DNA of 64,000 nucleotides from Hoeflea sp. (GTDB lineage: Bacteria > Pseudomonadota > Alphaproteobacteria > Rhizobiales > Rhizobiaceae), in assembly GCA_020637795.1 (NCBI GenBank), contig JACKJT010000001.1:930001-994000 (forward strand), given 5' to 3'. How positions within the stretch are numbered: position 1 is the first letter of the stretch; every line of letters begins with the position of its first letter. The position numbers were made by a program, and so were the translations under genes. This document shows, piece after piece, positions 9,568 through 18,044 of the stretch. The notes beneath the pieces were generated by a model, which was given only the letters and a program-made list of their open reading frames with translations, did not search any database and was not told the DNA's origin.

Positions 9568-10005
9568 TCAATAATAAGGCGAACGGCATTCGCGGCGCGG
9601 CCCGTGATAGGGCTGGAACGTGTTGCTCCGCTCGTCGTAGGAACGATACTTGTTGTGGCACCAGCGGACATGCTGCGGGTTGGTGTAGCCGGGACGCGCA
9701 TAGGCGCCGCCGCGATTGCCGCCGCCAATGATCACGCCGAACGAGAAGGCCGCGGGCGGGAACCAGTATCCATTGTAATGGCGATAACCATGGCGCTTGT
9801 GGCGAAACCCGCGATGGCCGTTGTAATATCCGCGATTGTTGTGGCGGTAGAAGCCGCGCTTGCGGTGGTCGACATGGACGACGTCCGACTGTCCGGCGGC
9901 CTGGACCGCAGGTTTCGGCATCATTGCCGGGGCTGCAGCGACAGGCGCGATGGTTGCCAGGCAAAACGATGCCGACATCAGCGTTTTCATTAGATTCCTC
10001 ATCAT
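9568..10005 (-). CDS. BA14K family secreted protein
   Basis: A 145-aa exported protein. The N-terminus (MMRNLMKTLMSASFCLATIAPVAAAPA) is a signal peptide with probable cleavage near AAA-PA. The middle is rich in His, Arg, Tyr and Gly (HRKRGFYRHNNRGYYNGHRG). The C-terminus HVRWCHNKYRSYDERSNTF with GPRREC is the BA14K signature, named for a Brucella immunoreactive protein with lectin-like activity in the literature. Two starts are possible: 10005, behind GAGGA, or the inner ATG at 9990, behind GAGGAATCTA. It is located between hisS and another secreted-protein gene on the same strand. Confidence 0.85.
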   Translation of the reverse strand: MMRNLMKTLMSASFCLATIAPVAAAPAMMPKPAVQAAGQSDVVHVDHRKRGFYRHNNRGYYNGHRGFRHKRHGYRHYNGYWFPPAAFSFGVIIGGGNRGGAYARPGYTNPQHVRWCHNKYRSYDERSNTFQPYHGPRRECRSPYY

Positions 10006-10154
10006 TTCATAGTCCTCGCTTTAAAACACGATAGTCCCTTCCCCCTTTCAACGCCTGCTGCACGCGAAGGTTCCGATTGGAAACAGCTATCGGTTTCGTG
10101 GCGATCCGGCGCTGATGCGACTGACCATGTCTCCGGACATTTGCAGAAGTCTCA

Positions 10155-10187
10155 AAACGCAAATCCCCGGCCACCAGGTGGCCAGGG
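10155..10187 (-). terminator. Probable terminator after the secreted protein at 10229
   Basis: On the minus strand TCCCTGGCCA, a CCTGG loop and TGGCCGGGGA form a stem, followed by TTTGCGTTTTG. The T tract is interrupted, so confidence is moderate. Confidence 0.45.
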
Positions 10188-10228
10188 ATCAATCGAGCTA
10201 TTTCGGAAGGTGGGGGATCCTGCAGCAA

Positions 10229-10903
10229 TCAACCGCCGACCTTGTTGTTGCCCGCACCGCACACCACCCGGACTTCATACTTGTAGCCAGCAGTCTGGGT
10301 GGTGGTGTTCATCATGTTCCAACCCTTGGACGACTTCTTGTTGTATCCCTTCTTGGCCTTGTTCTTGCGCGCGGCGACGGCGTCCAGACCGAATGAGGCA
10401 TGGACCGTGACTGTCCGTTCCTTGCTCAGAATCTCCTGCTTCTTCATTCCCTTGTTCATCAGGTGCTGGAGATTGAGCTCACAGGCCCGCTTCGGATTGG
10501 GGCCGTACCAGTAGATCTGTTTCATCGGCAGTTTTGCGTCGTACCCGATCGAAACGGTCCGTTTGCTGCCTGCGCCGACATCGCGGTTGTCGAAGCTCTT
10601 GCCCCACAGGTCGCTGTACTCGAAATAGGAGACATCACTGGAGGCGCCGAGTTGCAAGGCAACGATACGCTCGCCGCTGGTGGCGCGGGCATAGAGATCG
10701 AGCAGGAATGTGTGGCTCTTGGTCTTGATGCCGGTATAGCCGCCCTTGTTGGCCGAGACATAAATCGGGACAACGTCGATCCCCTGGCGGATCTGGACTT
10801 TCTCGATCCAGTCCTTGGCCGAGGCAACGCCTGGCAAAGCAATGCCGGCGGCAAGAACTGAAGTGGCGAGAATGGCGGAGGCGAGAATGTTTGTGTTTGA
10901 CAT
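10229..10903 (-). CDS. Hypothetical secreted protein
   Basis: A 224-aa protein with a clear signal peptide (ILASAILATSVLAAGIALPGVASA, cleavage before KDWIEK). The mature part has alternating strands (VQIRQGIDVVPIYVSANKGGYTGIKTKSHTFLLDLYA) and two Cys (in RACELNLQ and RVVCGAGN) that could form one disulfide. The C-terminal half is rich in Lys and Asn. No family was recognised. The ATG at 10903 follows GAAAGACC on the minus strand. It lies upstream of the BA14K gene with a 223-bp gap and its own likely terminator. Function unknown; a periplasmic or cell-surface beta-rich protein is likely. Confidence 0.75.
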   Translation of the reverse strand: MSNTNILASAILATSVLAAGIALPGVASAKDWIEKVQIRQGIDVVPIYVSANKGGYTGIKTKSHTFLLDLYARATSGERIVALQLGASSDVSYFEYSDLWGKSFDNRDVGAGSKRTVSIGYDAKLPMKQIYWYGPNPKRACELNLQHLMNKGMKKQEILSKERTVTVHASFGLDAVAARKNKAKKGYNKKSSKGWNMMNTTTQTAGYKYEVRVVCGAGNNKVGG

Positions 10904-11121
10904 GGTCTTTCGCTTTCAATGTTGGTTTGATGCAATGCGTTGTTGGTAAAGCGGAGCGTTTGAACCCCGGATGACCAGCAGCTTCATCTGCCGTTCATGC
11001 GAAAGGGCCACATGCGCTTCGTTGGATTTGACTTCCAGCCGCGGCGTTACCGTCGACAAGCGCCATCAAAGGCGCGATAGATGCCCGCCTCATTCAAACT
11101 CCTCTCATTTCAGGGTTCCCC

Positions 11122-11991
11122 TTGCGCCTCTTCCTTCTGATAAGCCTGACCATGATCGCGTTCGCCGCCAACTCCGTGCTCGGACGCATGGCGATCGGAT
11201 CCGGAGACGCGCCGCTGATCGATCCGGCGAGCTATTCGGCGGTTCGGCTGGCGAGCGGAGCCGTCATGCTGGCGCTTCTGGTTGCCGTCACCGGTACCGG
11301 GGCAAGCCGCTCGCCGCGGCTGCAGTCGGGCTCCTGGGCTTCGGCACTGGCGTTGTTTGCCTATGCGGTGGCATTTTCCTACGCCTATGTGGCACTCGAC
11401 ACCGGGGTTGGCGCGCTGATCCTGTTTGCCTGCGTTCAGGCGACGATGATCGGCCGGGCCCTGATCGAAGGCGACCGGCCTTCATGGCTGGAATGGCTGG
11501 GACTGCTGACCGCCTTCGGCGCCTTCGTCTGGCTGGTGTCACCGGGACTTGCGGCGCCCGATCCGCTGGCCGCGGCGCTGATGGCGCTGTCGGGCATCGC
11601 CTGGGGCGTCTATTCGCTCAGAGGCCGCGGGTTGCCGGATCCGTTGAAGGCGACGGCCGACAATTTCATGCGCTCGGTCGTCTTCATCATTCCGCTGTTT
11701 GGCGTCGTGCTCTTGGCTCACTTGCCGCTTCATGCCAGTGCCATTGGCGTGATGCTGGCGCTTGCCTCCGGTGCGGTTACCTCGGGCCTGGGCTATGCGC
11801 TGTGGTACCGGGTGCTCCGACAGATCGGCGCAACGCAGGGCGCGATCGTGCAACTGACGGTGCCGGTGATCGCGGCGGCCGGCGGCTCCCTGCTGCTTGC
11901 CGAAGGATGGACGCTGCGGCTCGTGGTCTCGGCCGTCCTCATTCTCGGCGGTGTCGCGGTGGCAATCATCGCAAAGCAAAGGCGGGTGTGA
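11122..11991 (+). CDS. EamA/DMT-family transporter
   Basis: An inner-membrane exporter of the drug/metabolite superfamily, 289 aa with about ten hydrophobic helices in two EamA repeats. Repeat 1 begins LISLTMIAFAANSVLGRMAI and ends near ALILFACVQATMIGRALIEG. Repeat 2 begins ALMALSGIAWGVYSLRGRG and ends LRLVVSAVLILGGVAVAIIAKQ. The TTG at 11122 is preferred, since the next ATG (11152) would cut into helix 1. The gene stands between minus-strand neighbours, converges with the DUF1801 gene (2 bp apart), and is not in an operon. Substrate unknown. Confidence 0.88.
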   Translation: MRLFLLISLTMIAFAANSVLGRMAIGSGDAPLIDPASYSAVRLASGAVMLALLVAVTGTGASRSPRLQSGSWASALALFAYAVAFSYAYVALDTGVGALILFACVQATMIGRALIEGDRPSWLEWLGLLTAFGAFVWLVSPGLAAPDPLAAALMALSGIAWGVYSLRGRGLPDPLKATADNFMRSVVFIIPLFGVVLLAHLPLHASAIGVMLALASGAVTSGLGYALWYRVLRQIGATQGAIVQLTVPVIAAAGGSLLLAEGWTLRLVVSAVLILGGVAVAIIAKQRRV

Positions 11992-11993
11992 CT

Positions 11994-12347
11994 TCAGGCC
12001 AGTTTCTGCCGCTTGCGCAGCTTGTAGGTCAGCGCCAGAGCGATGCAGTGCTCAAGCGCCACGCGGTCGGCATCGACGCCGGGCTGCAGAATAATGGCCC
12101 GGTTGCCTTCATAGGTTAGGGTATCCGGATAAAGGTCCCGGAACTCGTCGACCAGATTGGTGTGGCAGATGAACATCAGCGCCAGGCTGCCATCCATGCG
12201 CTCGGAAATCCGGACCGAGCTTCCGACGTTGCGTTTGATCGGGGTGAAACTCTGCTCGCCCCACTTGAGGCTTTCCTCGAGCGGCCCGATCTCCGGCGTC
12301 GCCGCGGCGACCCTATGGATCAGGGACTTGAGGTCGTCAGGCGTCAC
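11994..12347 (-). CDS. DUF1801 domain protein
   Basis: A 117-aa protein of the DUF1801/YdhG fold. It starts with GTG at 12347, overlapping the tag stop codon in GTGA, so translation is coupled to tag. Sequence features include ATPEIGPLEESLKWGEQSFTP, the usual 'E.lkWg.P.y' segment, then GSLALMFICHTNLVDEFRDLYPDTLTYEGNRAIIL and a helical end. The biochemical role of the family is unsettled. Pairing with a DNA glycosylase gene suggests, but does not show, a link to damage repair. Confidence 0.85.
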   Translation of the reverse strand: MTPDDLKSLIHRVAAATPEIGPLEESLKWGEQSFTPIKRNVGSSVRISERMDGSLALMFICHTNLVDEFRDLYPDTLTYEGNRAIILQPGVDADRVALEHCIALALTYKLRKRQKLA

Positions 12348-12979
12348 GCGGGACGCACCAGCGCGTTGCGCAGGGCCTCGACCTCGTGGCGGCAGCAGCA
12401 GCCTTCGAGGTGGTCGTTGACTAACCCCATGGCCTGCATGAAGGCATAGACCGTTGTCGGTCCAACAAAGCTCCAGCCGCGTTTTTTCAGGTCCTTCGAA
12501 ATCCTGGTTGAGACCGCCGTCGTCGGATTGGCGGTCAGGGTGGCATAGTCCACCGTTTCGGGCCGCTCGTCGGGGCCCGGCTCGTGGGCCCAGAAATAGG
12601 CGGCGAGAGAACCGAACTCGTCGACCATCTCGATGGCACGGGCCGCATTGTTGATGGTCGAGACGATCTTGCCGCGGTGGCGGATGATGCCCTTGTCGGC
12701 GACCAGCCGCTCGACGTCCGCCTCGTCGAAGCGGGCGACCTTGCGGAAATCGAACCCGGCAAAGGCAGCGCGGAAATTCTCGCGCTTTCGCAGGATGGTG
12801 AGCCAAGACAGGCCGGACTGGAAACCCTCGAGGCAGATCTTTTCGAACAGCCTCGTGTCGTCTGTCACCGGCCGACCCCACTCGGCATCATGATAGGCCA
12901 GATAATCGGGGAGATTGCCGGGCCAGAAGCAGCGCGTGCGGCCATCCTCACCGGTGATCAGGCCGTTTTCATGCGCCAT
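12344..12979 (-). CDS. tag: DNA-3-methyladenine glycosylase I
   Basis: Base-excision enzyme removing 3-methyladenine from alkylated DNA. With the start at 12979 (MAHENGLITG) it is 211 aa; ATGs at 12994 and 12997 are alternatives and none has a strong ribosome site. The Tag zinc ligands are visible: Cys in TRCFWPGN, His in YHDAEWG, and His plus Cys in NDHLEGCCCR near the end. The motif FEKICLEGFQSGLSWLTILRKRENF, the helix-hairpin-helix region and KKRGWSFVGPTTVYAFMQAMG (base-recognition pocket) are intact. It is cotranscribed with the DUF1801 gene by a 4-bp overlap. The 229 bp to the next plus-strand gene is a divergent promoter region. Confidence 0.95.
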   Translation of the reverse strand: MAHENGLITGEDGRTRCFWPGNLPDYLAYHDAEWGRPVTDDTRLFEKICLEGFQSGLSWLTILRKRENFRAAFAGFDFRKVARFDEADVERLVADKGIIRHRGKIVSTINNAARAIEMVDEFGSLAAYFWAHEPGPDERPETVDYATLTANPTTAVSTRISKDLKKRGWSFVGPTTVYAFMQAMGLVNDHLEGCCCRHEVEALRNALVRPA

Positions 12980-13208
12980 GGAACCGCTCGTCATCATGGT
13001 TAATCGGGAATCGGAGGCAATTAAGCGGTCGTTCACCGCGTTTGGCAAGACGGCGATAACCCTAAGAAGAGGTTTCCACGCAAACCGGCTTTTTATTGAT
13101 GCGGATTCACCAATTGATTCCACCGCTGCCGCAGCATGGATCCCGGAAGCCAGGTCCATCGGCGCGAGCCGGCAATGGAGCCTCGCGTGATCAGACGAAA
13201 GGTATTTG

Positions 13209-13985
13209 GTGCGTCCGATGAAACAGCTTGCTCTTCTTCTCATGTCCGGCGCGGCGTTGAGCCTTGCCGCATTCTCCTATCCGGCCAGCGCCGGGGACCG
13301 CTATGGCCAGCGTCCGCCGGTGGTGCTGAGCCCGGACCTGACAGCGCCCTGGGTGCTGCAGCTTGGCGGCCAGGCCGCACCGCGCGGCGGCATCGTCTAC
13401 CGGACCCAGCCGAGAGCCGTGCGCCAGGCGGCAACCCAGCCACGGATGCAGCGGGCCGAGCCGCGCCGCGTGACCAACGTGTCGCTTGCCGCGCCGCGGG
13501 TGAAACCGAAACCGGTGAGCCAGATCGATCCGCGCTTCCTGCCGCAGACGGTTTCCTACACCGGCAGCGAGAAGCCCGGCACCATCATCATCAACACCAG
13601 CGAGCGGCACCTCTACTACGTCATGGGCAATGGCCAGGCGCGGCGCTACGGCGTCGGCGTCGGCAAGGAAGGCCATGCCTGGAGTGGCACCGAAAAGATC
13701 AGCCGCAAGGCGGAATGGCCGGACTGGCGTCCGCCGGCGGAGATGATCAAGCGCGTGCGCGAAAAGGAAGGCCGGATCCTGCCGGTGCACATGGCCGGCG
13801 GCCCGGAAAATCCACTCGGCGCGCGGGCGCTTTATCTCGGCTCGACGCTGTACCGGATCCACGGCACCAACCAGCCCTGGACAATCGGCAAGGCCGTCTC
13901 GTCCGGCTGCATCCGGATGCGCAACGAAGACGTCACCGAACTTTATGAACACGCCAAGGTCGGCGCCAAGGTTATCGTGATGTGA
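13209..13985 (+). CDS. L,D-transpeptidase (ErfK/YbiS/YcfS/YnhG), copy 1
   Basis: Periplasmic enzyme forming 3-3 peptidoglycan cross-links or attaching proteins to the wall. About 258 aa. The signal peptide is MKQLALLLMSGAALSLAAFSYPASA. The YkuD domain spans about residues 115-258: KPGTIIINTSERHLYYVMGNGQARRYGVGVG at its start, then RIHGTNQPWTIGKAVSSGCIRM with the catalytic His and Cys. The GTG at 13209 has AAAGG six bases upstream; the ATG at 13218 is the alternative. A homologous gene follows 171 bp later after a terminator. Both share the KPGTIII...YGVGVG and WPDWRPPA blocks, pointing to tandem duplication. Confidence 0.92.
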   Translation: MRPMKQLALLLMSGAALSLAAFSYPASAGDRYGQRPPVVLSPDLTAPWVLQLGGQAAPRGGIVYRTQPRAVRQAATQPRMQRAEPRRVTNVSLAAPRVKPKPVSQIDPRFLPQTVSYTGSEKPGTIIINTSERHLYYVMGNGQARRYGVGVGKEGHAWSGTEKISRKAEWPDWRPPAEMIKRVREKEGRILPVHMAGGPENPLGARALYLGSTLYRIHGTNQPWTIGKAVSSGCIRMRNEDVTELYEHAKVGAKVIVM

Positions 13986-14015
13986 TTACCAGCGGATTTT
14001 CCGTCGAAACAAGGG

Positions 14016-14050
14016 ACCCGGCGCGGCATCATGCCTGCGCCGGGTTTTTC
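14016..14050 (+). terminator. Terminator between the two L,D-transpeptidase genes
   Basis: ACCCGGCGC (14016-14024) pairs with GCGCCGGGT (14037-14045), with GGCATCATGCCT as an inner hairpin, followed by TTTTT. Confidence 0.85.
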
Positions 14051-14156
14051 AATGGTTTTAAAGACCAGGCCCGGTTTTAACCTCACGGAAGGTTGATCCG
14101 TCGAAAATCGATGGTACCTTTGTGACCAAGGGCTAAAGTATGAACGAGGGGAAACC

Positions 14157-14867
14157 ATGACATTGCCACGCTTTTCAACCCGATTTACCATCATTGCGGC
14201 CAGTGCGCTGGCCCTGCTGATCGCGCCGGCACTGACGGATGCTTCCGCCATGCCGCGGTCTGCCGCGCCCGCCGCATCCGGTTCCGCCTTGCCGGTCGTT
14301 CAGGTTGCGCAGTCGAAGAAGCCGAAGCCGGAATTCATGCGCAAGAAAGTCAGGCTCAAGACCAACGAGAAGCCCGGCACCATCATCATCGATACCAGCA
14401 CCAAGTATCTCTACTATGTCGAAGGCAAGGACCGCGCCACACGGTATGGCGTCGGTGTCGGCCGCGAGGGCTTTGGCTGGTCGGGGACCGTCAAGGTTGG
14501 GCGCAAGGCCGAATGGCCGGACTGGCGTCCGCCGGCAAGCATGATCGCGCGCGAACGCCGGAAAGGCCGGCACATTCCATCCTACATGAAAGGCGGGATC
14601 AACAATCCGCTCGGCGCACGGGCCATGTATCTCTACAAGGGCGGCCGTGACACCATCTTCCGCATCCATGGCACCAACCAGCCCTGGACCATCGGCCTGA
14701 ACATGTCGTCAGGCTGCATCCGGATGATGAATGACGATGTCAAGCATCTCTATGAACGCGCCGATGTCGGCTCCAAGGTCATCGTGATCGGGCCCAACGG
14801 CAAGGGTGCCGAGAAGCATTACACCGATCGCGGGATGGATTTCTTCGGAACCCTGTTTGGCGGCTGA
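14157..14867 (+). CDS. L,D-transpeptidase (ErfK/YbiS/YcfS/YnhG), copy 2
   Basis: Periplasmic YkuD-domain enzyme, 236 aa, paralogous to the gene just upstream. The signal peptide is TIIAASALALLIAPALTDASA. The domain runs from EKPGTIIIDTSTKYLYYVEG to GSKVIVIG with the catalytic block FRIHGTNQPWTIGLNMSSGCIRMMND. A C-terminal extension (GPNGKGAEKHYTDRGMDFFG) is absent from copy 1. The ATG at 14157 follows GAGGGG. It has its own terminator downstream, so the two copies can be expressed independently. In Rhizobiales, which rely heavily on 3-3 cross-links and polar growth, several such genes per genome are normal. Confidence 0.93.
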   Translation: MTLPRFSTRFTIIAASALALLIAPALTDASAMPRSAAPAASGSALPVVQVAQSKKPKPEFMRKKVRLKTNEKPGTIIIDTSTKYLYYVEGKDRATRYGVGVGREGFGWSGTVKVGRKAEWPDWRPPASMIARERRKGRHIPSYMKGGINNPLGARAMYLYKGGRDTIFRIHGTNQPWTIGLNMSSGCIRMMNDDVKHLYERADVGSKVIVIGPNGKGAEKHYTDRGMDFFGTLFGG

Positions 14868-14903
14868 AGCCGGTTCCGGCTCCAGGACAATCCACAAATG
14901 CAC

Positions 14904-14935
14904 AAGGCGGCGCACGAAAGGCGCCGCCTTTTTAT
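14904..14935 (+). terminator. Terminator after L,D-transpeptidase copy 2
   Basis: AAGGCGGCGC pairs with GCGCCGCCTT around ACGAAAG, followed by TTTATTT. Confidence 0.87.
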
Positions 14936-14994
14936 TTGCCGCATGGCTGCCCGCTCAAGCAGGTGCAGGCCGGTTCAGCCCGGTCGAGGCGACG

Positions 14995-16338
14995 TCACTG
15001 CGCGGCTTGCAGTGACGGGGCCCTCGTCCCGGCACCATCGGACAGACCCGCAGGCTTCTCGCCGCCATAGACCCAGTCGAGCAGTTCAACGGTGTGGATG
15101 ATCGGAATGTCGGTTCCGCCGGCGATCTGGGTCATGCAGCCGATGTTGCCGGTGGCGATCAAATCCGGCTTTGTCCGCTCGATGTTCTTGACCTTGCGGT
15201 CGCGCAGCGTCCGGGCGATCTCGGGCTGCATGATGTTGTAGGTGCCGGCCGAACCGCAGCACAAATGGCCTTCCGGCGGATCCTTGACGGTGAAGCCAGC
15301 CGCCTTCAAGAGCGCCTTGGGCTGGGTGGTGATCTTCTGGCCGTGCTGCATCGAACAGGCGGAGTGGTAGGCCACGACCATGTTGGCGCCATTGACCGGT
15401 GCCGGCAGCTCGATGCCTGCCAGATACTCGGTGATGTCCTTGGCCAGTTCCGACACCCGTGCCGCCTTTTCCGCATAGGCCGGATCCTGGCGCAGCATGT
15501 AGCCGTAGTCCTTGATGGTGGTGCCGCAGCCCGACGCAGTGATGATGATGGCGTCCAAGCCGCCATTTTCGATCGCCCGGGTCCAGGCGTCGACATTGTT
15601 GCGCGCCGCATCGAGCGCATCATGCTCGCGGCCCATATGGTGGACCAGCGCGCCGCAGCAGCCTTCGCCTTCGGGCACCACCACCTCGACGCCGATCCGG
15701 TTCAGGAGCCGGATCGTCGCTTCGTTGATGCCGGGCTTGAGCACCGGCTGGGCACAGCCGGTGAGGATGGCAACCCGGCCACGTTTCTCGCCAGTCCCGG
15801 CATGCGATCCCGGCTTGGCATATTTCGACGGCTGAGGCACGGAAGCCGGGGCAAGCTCCAGCATCGCCGCCATCGGCTTGAGGCCCGGCAATGCCCTGAA
15901 CAAGGGCGTGAACGGCCGTCCGAGACGGGCCGCATAGAGCGAAGCCCGGAACCGTCCCGGGTACGGCAGCACCAGAGCCAGCAGCCCGCGGGTGATGCGG
16001 TTCATCAGCGGCCGCTTGTAGGTCTTCTCGATATGGGCGCGGGCATGATCGACCAGATGCATGTAATTGACGCCGGAGGGGCACGTGGTCATGCAGGCCA
16101 GGCACGACAGGCAGCGGTCGATATGGGTGACCACCTGCTCATCAGCCGGGCGGTTGTTTTCCAGCATGTCCTTGATCAGGTAGATCCGGCCGCGCGGGCT
16201 GTCGAGCTCGTTGCCGAGCGTGACATAGGTCGGGCAGGTGGCGGTGCAAAAACCGCAATGGACGCATTTCCTGAGAATCTTCTCGGATTCGGCGACACCG
16301 GGATCAGAAAGCTGCTCGGCGGTAAAATTGGTCTGCAT
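14995..16338 (-). CDS. glcF: Glycolate oxidase iron-sulfur subunit GlcF
   Basis: Electron-transfer subunit of the membrane-associated glycolate dehydrogenase GlcDEF, which oxidises glycolate to glyoxylate. 447 aa. Two 4Fe-4S ferredoxin motifs are present: CVHCGFCTATCPTY near residue 25 and CLSCLACMTTCPSGVNY near residue 76. Two CCG cysteine domains follow (EGCCGALVHH and HLCCGSAGTYN). Last gene of the minus-strand series glcD-glcE-DUF4870-glcF. A 9-bp inverted repeat (CGTCACTGC/GCAGTGACG, 14993-15017) spans its stop codon but has no T run. Confidence 0.96.
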   Translation of the reverse strand: MQTNFTAEQLSDPGVAESEKILRKCVHCGFCTATCPTYVTLGNELDSPRGRIYLIKDMLENNRPADEQVVTHIDRCLSCLACMTTCPSGVNYMHLVDHARAHIEKTYKRPLMNRITRGLLALVLPYPGRFRASLYAARLGRPFTPLFRALPGLKPMAAMLELAPASVPQPSKYAKPGSHAGTGEKRGRVAILTGCAQPVLKPGINEATIRLLNRIGVEVVVPEGEGCCGALVHHMGREHDALDAARNNVDAWTRAIENGGLDAIIITASGCGTTIKDYGYMLRQDPAYAEKAARVSELAKDITEYLAGIELPAPVNGANMVVAYHSACSMQHGQKITTQPKALLKAAGFTVKDPPEGHLCCGSAGTYNIMQPEIARTLRDRKVKNIERTKPDLIATGNIGCMTQIAGGTDIPIIHTVELLDWVYGGEKPAGLSDGAGTRAPSLQAAQ

Positions 16339-16395
16339 GTCGCGAATTCCCTGGAATTTTCAGAAATATGTGCCGCCGGCCGGAACGCGGGTCTG

Positions 16396-16773
16396 TCAGA
16401 GCAGCCAGCTTTGCGGATTGTCGATGGGTTCGTTGCGTCCGAGCTTCTGCAGCCCGACTACGGTGCGGATGATGACCCAGAGTGCGACCAGAAGCATGGT
16501 CAGCATGCCGATCACGACAATCATCAGCAGCATGCTGACAAAGGCGCCAAGCAGGCCGAGCCAGAAGGTGCGGATCGCCCAGGTGTAATGGCTTTCGAGC
16601 CAGGCTTCGGATTTGCCACGATTGAGATGAGCCAGCACGATGCCGACAAGTCCGGTCACACCGATGACGAAACTCGCGAGATACAGGATATAGATCACCT
16701 GCAGATTGGTCTTGCCGGGCTCGAGCCAGCGGTCGGTCTGGCGGGGTTGAGGGGCTTGATCAGGATTGCTCAT
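16396..16773 (-). CDS. DUF4870-like small membrane protein within the glc operon
   Basis: A 125-aa protein with a soluble N-terminus (MSNPDQAPQPRQTDRWLEPGKTN) and three predicted helices: LQVIYILYLASFVIGVTGLVGIVLAHL, AIRTFWLGLLGAFVSMLLMIVVIG, and LTMLLVALWVIIRTVVGLQKL. This matches the DUF4870/TMEM family. The ATG at 16773 has AAGGAG nine bases upstream. It sits between glcE (54 bp away) and glcF (57 bp away) on the same strand, so it is expressed with glycolate oxidase. It may help anchor the complex, but this is inference from position only. Confidence 0.8.
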   Translation of the reverse strand: MSNPDQAPQPRQTDRWLEPGKTNLQVIYILYLASFVIGVTGLVGIVLAHLNRGKSEAWLESHYTWAIRTFWLGLLGAFVSMLLMIVVIGMLTMLLVALWVIIRTVVGLQKLGRNEPIDNPQSWLL

Positions 16774-16826
16774 TGCCTGCTCCTTGTTCGGACGAGTTTG
16801 TATTTCCCTAAGAGTCCGAAAGACTA

Positions 16827-18044
16827 TCACATCCCGGCGGTCATGCGTCCCGGATTGAGCACACCGGTCGGATCGAACTGATCCTTGACCCGCCGCGCCA
16901 GGGCTTCAAGCGGCTTCGGTTGCGGCTCGAAAACCGGAACGGAGGCACGCGTGGCGGCATCCGCCCGGACAAGGGTGGCATGGCCACCACCCAGCGCCTT
17001 TATGTACTGGCGAACCAGATCGGCTTCCGGATCGGCTTCCATGCGCAGCCAGACAAGTCCGCCCTGCCAGTCGTAGAAGGCATCGACGCCGGTCTTGAGC
17101 CGCAGAGCTGCGACCAGCTGATGGCCGGCGGATGGCGCTACCGACACTTTCCAGACAGGTTTGCTGGTGCCGTCCGCAAAAGGCGTCACGTCCCGGATAT
17201 CGCGCCAGAGGCCGGCGGAGATATCGCCTTCCAGCACCGATACCGTGCCACGGCGGCTCATTTCCGCGACCAGCCGCCCGCTACGCACCTCGACTGAAGG
17301 GATCAGCCCCTCAAGCCGCAGAACCGTTGCCGGGCCACCCTTGAGGCTGCCGCCGGCAAACTTGTTGATGACGCTTTCGGGCAGGTGTGCCGCGCCCGAA
17401 ACCTCGACCGACATCGCAAGTGCGGCGGCCATGGCTTCGGCGGCTTGAGCATCGTTGAGCCCGGAGACGGCGATGGTCACGGCCGTTTCCGGCCGTGGCA
17501 GCACCTTGAAGATGACCTCGCTCAGTACCCCGAGCGTGCCCCAGGAGCCGGCCATCAGCTTGACCAGATCGAGGCCGGTGACGTTCTTCATCACCCGGCC
17601 GCCGCTCTTGACGATTTCGCCGGAGCCGTTGACGAAACGGACGCCGAGGAGATTGTCGCGCGCCGCGCCTGCGGAAATCCGCCGCGGGCCGGAGACGTTT
17701 CCGGCAAAGACGCCGCCGATGGTCGGCTCGCCGCTGGCGGCGAGAAGCGGGCGATGGTCCATCGGTTCGAAGGTCAGCATCTGGTTGTTTTCCGCCAACG
17801 CCGCCTCGATTTCGGCGAGCGGCGTGCCGGCGCGGGCGGCCATCACCAGTTCGGAAGGATCGTAATTGGTGATCCCGCTCAATCTGGCCACAGACAGAAC
17901 CGAGGCGGATTGCACGGGGCGACCGAGATCGAGCCGGGTGCCGCCTCCCCTCACCTCGATGGGACGACGCGCCTCGCTCGCCTCGAGCACGATCCGGGCG
18001 ATCTCTTCCTCGCTGCCGGGATACTGGATGTCGGTCGTGCTCAT
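16827..18044 (-). CDS. glcE: Glycolate oxidase FAD-binding subunit GlcE
   Basis: FAD-linked subunit of glycolate dehydrogenase, 405 aa. The PCMH-type FAD fold is seen in RRPIEVRGGGTRLDLGRP and FEPMDHRPLLAASGEPTIGGVFAGNVSGPRR, with GGRVMKNVTGLDLVKLMAGSWGTLGVLSEVIFKVLP in the middle and DPTGVLNPGRM at the end. The start at 18044 overlaps the glcD stop by 4 bp (ATGA), so translation is coupled. It is required with GlcD and GlcF for activity in the characterised E. coli system. Confidence 0.96.
   Translation of the reverse strand: MSTTDIQYPGSEEEIARIVLEASEARRPIEVRGGGTRLDLGRPVQSASVLSVARLSGITNYDPSELVMAARAGTPLAEIEAALAENNQMLTFEPMDHRPLLAASGEPTIGGVFAGNVSGPRRISAGAARDNLLGVRFVNGSGEIVKSGGRVMKNVTGLDLVKLMAGSWGTLGVLSEVIFKVLPRPETAVTIAVSGLNDAQAAEAMAAALAMSVEVSGAAHLPESVINKFAGGSLKGGPATVLRLEGLIPSVEVRSGRLVAEMSRRGTVSVLEGDISAGLWRDIRDVTPFADGTSKPVWKVSVAPSAGHQLVAALRLKTGVDAFYDWQGGLVWLRMEADPEADLVRQYIKALGGGHATLVRADAATRASVPVFEPQPKPLEALARRVKDQFDPTGVLNPGRMTAGM

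Noticed and set aside
10971..12119. Plus-strand frame overlapping the EamA gene
   Set aside because: Wrong frame of the EamA gene; Arg/Gly-rich, not protein-like.
11994..12881. 295-codon minus-strand frame including the DUF1801 gene
   Set aside because: Only the last 117 codons are protein-like; upstream it overlaps tag in another frame. The GTG at 12347 overlapping the tag stop is the real start.
15094..16881. Plus-strand open frame (595 codons) opposite glcF
   Set aside because: Antisense shadow of glcF with no recognisable domain or start signal.
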